DNA of 64,000 nucleotides from Lumbricus terrestris (Eukaryota; Annelida; Clitellata; Crassiclitellata; Lumbricidae), in the NCBI GenBank assembly GCA_949752735.1, contig OX457037.1, forward strand, positions 14,087,932-14,151,931, written 5' to 3'. Shown here piece by piece: positions 58,365 through 64,000 of the stretch. The position numbers and the translations under genes are program-made. Below the pieces are notes generated by a model. The model was not told where the DNA came from. It did not search any database and worked only from the letters and a program-made list of their open reading frames with translations. Each line of letters begins with the position of its first letter. Positions within the stretch are counted from its first letter, which is position 1.

Positions 58365-58533
58365 GGGTCGTCCATGAACGACGTCACACACTTTAGGGCG
58401 ATCCCCTTTGACCTCTCACGTCACACGTTAAAACAAAAGTCATATGATATCTAGCAATGAACCGTCACAAATCGTCATAGATGTGTGACCCTTTCCCCCG
58501 CCAGTTACGTGACGTCATTTATGGAAGGTCCCC
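58365..58533. mobile_element. Small inverted-repeat MITE
   Basis: The left end GGGTCGTCCATGAACGACGT and the right end, complemented, GACCTTCCATAAATGACGTC, are imperfect inverted repeats about 165 bp apart. Short elements with (A)AATGACGTCAC ends are frequent in invertebrates. Target duplication not resolved. Confidence 0.6.
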
Positions 58534-59437
58534 AATGCATTATTCTAACTTAAAAATGGAAAAATCATTAAGTTTGAAAAACCTTGTGGTCCTTAATTAC
58601 ACTTCACAAAATGTTCATATGCTGGCAATGCATTTCACTCATATTAAATAGTCCACTCACTTTTTGTGATATATTTGACCATGTTTTTTAGGGAATCGCG
58701 CTTTGTTCGATTGTGGCCTTCTCTACATTCTTTGTCACAAACTGACCTTGCTGTGTCTGTACTACCTGTAGCAACTATGACTGGCTTGTGGCAATGGTAT
58801 TTTTCAAGATACTGCCAGTTTTAATGGATTCCTGAAGGTAATTTTTCATAAACTTGCAAGTTATTGGAGGTTGAAGTCTGGAAAAATCCAACAGTTAACT
58901 TGAACACATTAGACAGTGGCTTCTAAATTCAGTTTTGGGATTGTGAATGTTCTAATATCACCTGAACTGCTAATAGACAGCGATCAGTTTCCCTTGCTAT
59001 TTTCTGGCTACCAGTCCGGCAGGTGTTTTTTATGATCAATCATCGTATTTACTTGAACATTTTCTTGGTAGCCACAGTAGCCATTCTTTTGAATACATTA
59101 TCAACAACATTTCTCTCTAAGTATGGTAGGGAGCTTGATAAAATGATGAACAAATAATATAGTATGTCGCAACGTCAACTCAATGAAAATGGAACATGCA
59201 GATGAACCACTAGAGAGGACGTCTTGCATGTAACTCCAGCTTTCTTAATTCCATTGGTCCAGCATGCATGCATTCCTGTATTTACCGCCGTTCCATCACA
59301 GCTGACAGCTAATATTGAACTGAGAGAAATATCATTAGGCCAATGAGACATGAAGTCATGCATTGCTTCGAAAATTCCTGCGGTTAATCCACTCCTTGGT
59401 GAGATATGCACTATTCTCGTATCAAACATGCATACTA

Positions 59438-61528
59438 GGGTGGTCGCATCTAAATGGCAAATTTTCAGCTTCAGTTTCATTTTTTCTCCAACCAACCATT
59501 TGGTGCCACTTGGTAAAAGACTGTTGTAGCCCAAAAATTAGGCCGATTGAAAAATATTTAGGACTAGCACAACGTGTTTGAAGTTTTGGATTTTACGAAA
59601 TATCATCGACTTTTTGAGCATAAGGATAATTTAGTCACATTTTTTTACCAGTGACTAGTTTTATCAGAAAGATTACATTATTTTACTCAAGCACAACTGA
59701 CAAGTAGCCTATGCCTGACTTCTACAATGATGATAATGGTTTATTATATATTTTTGTGAACAATTGAACGTCACAATAATTTAGTCACATTTTTTTACCT
59801 GTGACTAGTTTTAGCAGAAAGACTACATTATTTTACTCAAGCACAACTGACAAGTAGCCTATGCCTGACTTCTACAATGATGATAATGGTTTATTATATA
59901 TTTTTGTGAACAATTGAACGTCACAATAGTATTTGACGCGCGAGTCCCTGAGATCGATGACCATAAACCTATACTAGTAAGCCAACACATTGCTATGTTC
60001 CTTTCGTAGGTCTGATTTCTATCTACAGGAATTCTTCGTTACACTAAAGGCTCTTTATTGCATGCTTAACTTTAACACAAATTCTGATATAACACGGACA
60101 AGGACCTCAATAATAGTTGAAATAGAGAAAAAATACTGCTGTCATTTCTGTTTATTGTGGCAATCAGAGCAGAATGACAAAGCGCATCACAGATAAAATT
60201 TATCAAGAGCTGCTGTAAAGAAATGAATTAAAATAGATGTTGAAATTATTGAGATCATAATTTTTATAGACCTATGAAATTACTTAGCAGCTTTTAAACA
60301 ACTTCTAAGAAGAGCATCATAATTGAGTGCCTGGTGAAGCCTACTCACATTGTCACATTTCATAATATAGAATTTATCCCATTAATAGTATACTTTTAGA
60401 GTTGAAAGAATGAACACAGAGTCAAACAATTGACACCGAAAGTGCTGTCAAGAGTGGACACAAATTACCCTGCCCTACCTTTTATAAATTTGCATGAAAG
60501 GCGATGGTGTCAAACACATAAGCTATGTGCTACTCAAAATCTCTACATCATCCTCGGCAATGGATCCAGCTGAAATTACAGTGGCCACCAACCAGGACAT
60601 CTCAGACGACCAACCAATCCAAGGGAATAAGTATAGTACCCTCAAGACAACACCCATTGCTACACTCTTGGTGGCAGATGAACACCTTCTTTGGGCAACA
60701 TGCCAGAGATTTCACTTTGAGGGAAGTGTATCGTGAAAACTACACCATTGCTCAAACCCATTCAAACACCAAATGCAATTTGAATTGTGAGACAGGGTAA
60801 TGATGCCTCGGGTTGAAAACACATTAGCCTAAATCTGAAAAAAAATTCGCATTTAAAATGGGTTGCTACTTTTAATATTACATCAGTTCCTTGTACCAAG
60901 TAACTCCATGAACAATGACGGTAGAAACTAGAAAAAGAAAGATTTCTAAAAAATCAGACCTCATTAAGAATGTTGGCGATTTCGCAGAATAGATTAATTA
61001 CTTAGGACACAGATGAAACCACAAAATTGTTATATTTGTCCCTATAATTGTATACTATTACTGTTCCCTTGATGTAACAGTCCAAGAACAATAAGCTATT
61101 ATAATCAATCACGATAACAAGGCAAAACAGGTAGTATTTGTAAAGACATAAGATATGATAGATATTAGCTGTGATGCGGTGTGTTATACAGGTTTTCTTG
61201 CCTTTGAGGAATATCTCTTGAAGTGGCGCTATATAAATTGATGATTATGATTACGATAACAGTAGCATCATTATTTTTAAGTGTGGACCAACTACCAATA
61301 TTTTTATTAATTCCTGGTTTGAAGATTCCTGGTTGATTACAACCATATAGCTACTTTTGAGCTTTGGAAGACCTGCTATTATAAGGGTAAAACTTTGATG
61401 GCGTTGTGCTAGTCCTAAATATTAATATTTTCTCTTACAACTTTTTGTGTGATGTTTCTGGGGAGAATGGAACCAAATGGCGCCTTGGAGAACACTCAAT
61501 TCAAACTTTCAATTTTTAACGACCACCC
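59438..61528. mobile_element. TA-flanked GGGTGGTCG transposon (copy 4), 2.1 kb
   Basis: The left end is GGGTGGTCGCATCTAAATGG and the right end is TTTTTAACGACCACCC. TA lies on both sides (59436-59437 and 61529-61530). It is nested in the CDGT-type pseudogene. Its interior matches copies at 23476 and 25321 over most of its length, including ACAACACCCATTGCTACACT. No intact gene. Confidence 0.85.
59629..59928. repeat. 150-bp tandem duplication
   Basis: Two adjacent near-identical copies (59629-59778 and 59779-59928) starting ATTTAGTCACATTTTTTTAC. The related transposon at 23476 has only one copy, so this is a recent local duplication. Confidence 0.93.
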
Positions 61529-62329
61529 TAATACATACTCTTCCATTATATGATATTTATTATTGGAAACATACAGTACTACAATTATATAATTATGTCC
61601 CACCATCAAAATACAATGCTGTAACGTCACGCTTTTCTCCTCTTCCATCGGATAATGATTTACGAAAGCTTTCTCTCTCTCTTCTCACAATCTGTCGCTA
61701 AAGTCGTCAGTAGTCACAATTTCATAGTCCACAAGTAGACCTACTTCTGTTGCAAGTGCAGCACCGACTGCATTGCAGAAACTATATTTGTCACATTCCC
61801 TTGCCAAAGCTGGAGTGACTTGGTGTAGCAGAGCATGTTTCTCCTTCAGATCGCTTAATAAACATCCTCAATGATTCTGACGCTTTGGAATCGGGTCAAC
61901 TGTATCACAGCTGGAATCATTGTCTGGTGTATCATCTATTCTATACTTTACACCGTCCTTGAGATTCATAATACTTCCTATAATAATATTATTCTCATTT
62001 TCTTATAATTAATTATTCTCTTTCTTTTCTCTTTCTTTTCTGTCTGTTTGTCCATGACCAACGTTCTCATGTTTGCACATTGCTTGTTTTTGCCATGGTT
62101 TGCAGCCGCGAAAGTAGACTAAACTTCAGGTGCTCGGCGGCATCGTTAGATGCAATAAATTTGACGCAATTTTGTTTCAGTTCTTTCATTTAGGACCTGG
62201 AGCAACCTTTTAAGTTAAACCAAAGTTCATTTTAAACGAAAACATTTTTCTTGCTATACCCTAATGAGCATTATACATTCAACAGCAGTAACATCGTACC
62301 GTGTCCATAGATTTAGGCCAGCCTAAATC

Positions 62330-62580
62330 CCTAAGGCCCTGACCGCCAACTTATCCAAGGATAATAGCGCTTCTCGAGGAATGACTCTCATATTCGCCAT
62401 CAGCACGAAAACGCGGATCCCGAGGAAAGGAAAATAGACCTAATGCTTTAAAGAATGACAAATTGACCAGAAAAACGAGCCGTTAGTTTAGCCCTTAGTG
62501 GTGGAGAGGTCATTCCATATGGAGGGAACAACCACAGCAAACGTCCGATGTTGGGCAAGAGTAGTAGCCTACACTAAAGA
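62330..62580 (-). pseudogene. LINE C-terminal fragment (weak)
   Basis: Reads TFAVVVPSIWNDLS on the minus strand, like the AP.LWN.LP motif of LINE proteins, and little else. Inside the 5.8-kb transposon. Confidence 0.4.
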
Positions 62581-63290
62581 CCCTAATTCTGGGAACAATA
62601 AAAAAGATGAAGAAATCAGCAGAACATTATAGGCTTAATCATCGTTATGAGGATGCGGTTAACGGATTTTGCGCCTTTTTAGAGTTTTTATAGAGGCTTT
62701 TCGATCCCACCTATGCTTTGGAAATTTGAAAGACGATCTATATTGCAAAGATTGTAGGCTAGTGGATGCGTGTAAGTGATAGGTAGCCATGCAGTGCATG
62801 ATTTCAAGCTAATGAAGCATATGCCTAATATCAGTAAACCTACTTGATACTTGGAATACATATTTCAAGTATCAGCAGCCCAATTGATCAACAGCGTGGA
62901 AACTATACATACACTCATTGAAGTTTACAACTATAACAACTAGGTGCCAAAAACAGAACTGAAAACTAAGGAATAAATAGAAAGTCCAAATTTTAAAGGT
63001 TTTAGAACTCCTTTCTATGCTCTGAAAGCGATCTTACACATTTACATAGGCCTCGACTGAGTCGACTCGTCGCCAGTTCGCCACGTTCCGCAATGAGAAT
63101 GTCTTTCTAAATATAGAACTGGCGTCATCGTGGTCGCAACAACAAGCGTCGCACACTAAAACAATAATTCAACTGTTTGCATCCTTTATTTCTCGTCCCA
63201 TATAGAAAATTATATTCTTGACATTATGTTAGTAAGATACTTTTACGCGGATAATTTATACAATAGTAGTAGGAAATACTGTTTCTAAAA
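62581..63290. other. Unassigned DNA inside the 5.8-kb transposon
   Basis: Nothing recognised between the LINE fragment and the right terminal repeats. Confidence 0.4.
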
Positions 63291-63425
63291 GAAATTAGGC
63301 GAAGTCGTGTCCATTTCATGCCGGACAAGATCTCATACGTATGCCGTATGAAATACTGTCTTGACAACGGAAGTGGGCGGAGTCGGACACAATTTCATGC
63401 CGGACAAGATTTCATGCCACACCGG

Positions 63426-63780
63426 CAGAGAGCCCAGCTCACACGACTTCGAAGCAGATGACATGATGATGAAATGAAGCTCGACGGATGAGATCACCCT
63501 CAATGTGGTTAGGGAATGGGTTGTTAGCGGAACTTCGGAGGGGGAAAACCGACGGTGTCTGTACGTACGGAGCTGAGCTTTCTTTCACAGTGTACTGCGA
63601 AGTCTAAGGCAGAGAATGCTGGAGTGCTCGAGCGGGAGCCAGATCTATGACGGCCCAAGAGGTCGTTAAAGGTGGAGCAGAGACGCTTCGGATCTTTCGC
63701 ATTACGGGCGATCTTTGCCTCCCAATACTTAGCCTACGCTCTCTTTCCTTGTAGCGCGCTTGCATCAGGGAATAATAATA
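63426..63780 (-). pseudogene. CR1/L2-like LINE, endonuclease-RT linker region
   Basis: Continuation of the LINE at 55978-57601 beyond the 5.8-kb insert. On the minus strand it has REARRLSIGRQRSPVMRKI, then NNPFPNHIEGDLIRRASFHH, then ELGSLP, which joins ASLIQDYVDD. It stops near 63780, so the LINE is 5'-truncated just inside the CUB gene intron. Confidence 0.75.
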
Positions 63781-63822
63781 AATTTTTATAATACTTTATA
63801 TAGACTTACCACCTGCACTGAC

Positions 63823-63988
63823 CTGGGTATACAGTGTACTGGATGTTGAATCCTTCTTGGCCGCTAAAGCCATTGCTATTGAAATCCAAAAGCACTTGAC
63901 TGCATTGGTAGATGTACATGCTTGCGGAAGAACTGTAGGTTCCACAATATTTATACGGGCCATAGTCAGCATTGTCTATGCATCTTAT
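63823..63988 (-). CDS. CUB-domain protein, C-terminal half of CUB 1 (first module copy)
   Basis: A 166-bp exon, acceptor GTTTCCTAG and donor GTCAGT, phase 0 to 1. It encodes IRCIDNADYGPYKYCGTYSS, then SASMYIYQCSQVLLDFNSNG, then FSGQEGFNIQYTVYP. The CSQVLLDFNSNG strand and GFNIQY block are typical of the second half of a CUB domain. Its best match in the window is 32868-33030. The partner N-half must lie past 64000, so the gene enters the window from the right. Downstream on the minus strand comes the linker exon at 54442-54516 in matching phase. Confidence 0.9.
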
Positions 63989-64000
63989 CTAGGAAACGAA

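Larger units (their letters stand above)
58690..61930 (-). pseudogene. Transposase-like pseudogene (CDGT-NTG family), split
   Basis: On the minus strand above 61528: HALLHQVTPALARECDKYSF, then CNAVGAALATEVG and TALYFDGGT. Below 59438: RIVHISPRSGLTAGIFEAMH, then DFMSHWPNDISLSSILAVSC, DGTAVNTG, and after frameshifts WFICMFHF and IELTLRH. This order (CDR.G.SDRAAA, LYFDGRKD, H.TP.SG, IGCDGT.VNTG, W.VC.LH.NELPLRHL) matches, from memory, an uncharacterised protein family abundant in hydrozoan, aphid and other invertebrate genomes. The copy has stops and frameshifts and is dead. Function as a transposase is an inference. Confidence 0.6.
57604..63421. mobile_element. 5.8-kb transposon with TGTGGCATG ends and CCGG target site
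   Basis: The left end is TGTGGCATGAGATCTTGTCC and the right end complements to TGTGGCATGAAATCTTGTCC. Both ends repeat GGCATGAAAT and CTTGTCCGG words. CCGG flanks both sides (57600-57603 and 63422-63425). Removing the element and one CCGG joins SLP to ASLIQDYVDD in frame in the host LINE, so a 4-bp duplication is well supported. It contains a decayed transposase-like gene (58690-61930), itself split by a 2.1-kb TA-flanked transposon. It is not certain that this gene belongs to the outer element. Confidence 0.85.

Overview
This 64 kb window is AT-rich animal nuclear DNA. It has spliced genes with GT-AG introns, tRNA-derived SINEs, several non-LTR retrotransposons (LINEs) and many DNA transposons. 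CUB-domain genes, a ZCCHC24 orthologue and frequent TAGGCCTA-type words suggest a marine invertebrate, perhaps an echinoderm or another invertebrate deuterostome. The phylum is an inference and cannot be proved here. No bacterial or viral genes were seen.

Two host genes can be supported, both on the minus strand. Three coding exons of a ZCCHC24-like zinc-knuckle gene lie at 231-344, 1115-1279 and 1962-2180. The rest of the window is spanned by a gene encoding extracellular CUB domains. Nine of its exons are recognisable between 11545 and 63988. Each CUB domain is split over two exons, and 25-residue Thr/Ser/Pro linker exons join pairs of domains. Exon phases are consistent throughout (N-half 1-0, C-half 0-1, linker 1-1). 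The order shows a five-exon module (N1, C1, linker, N2, C2) duplicated in tandem.

Almost everything else is mobile or repetitive DNA in the introns. By region: 2.9-9.5 kb is a tandem array of a roughly 664-bp unit with three later insertions. 10-17.5 kb holds three CAGTG-ended hAT elements with 8-bp target duplications. 18-30 kb holds TA-flanked transposons with GGGTGGTC ends, a mariner fragment and a foldback element. 30-48 kb is a nest of array-ended inverted-repeat transposons, three of them inside one LINE and others inside a second LINE fragment and inside another transposon. 49-57 kb has more foldback elements and LINE/SINE pieces. 57.6-63.4 kb is a 5.8-kb transposon with a 4-bp CCGG duplication, inserted in a LINE and holding a broken transposase-like gene.

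The most unusual content is a group of non-autonomous transposons (33866-35626, 39646-40393, 45020-45692, 45906-46515, 46798-47367, plus relatives). They share about 11 terminal bases and 8-bp target duplications. Their ends are arrays of 14-15 bp direct repeats whose sequence differs between elements. Several carry the same internal satellite, built on GAAGCTGGATGA, arranged as a giant imperfect palindrome. At three insertion sites with coding context, removing the element and one target copy restores a conserved reverse-transcriptase reading frame, which fixes those boundaries independently.
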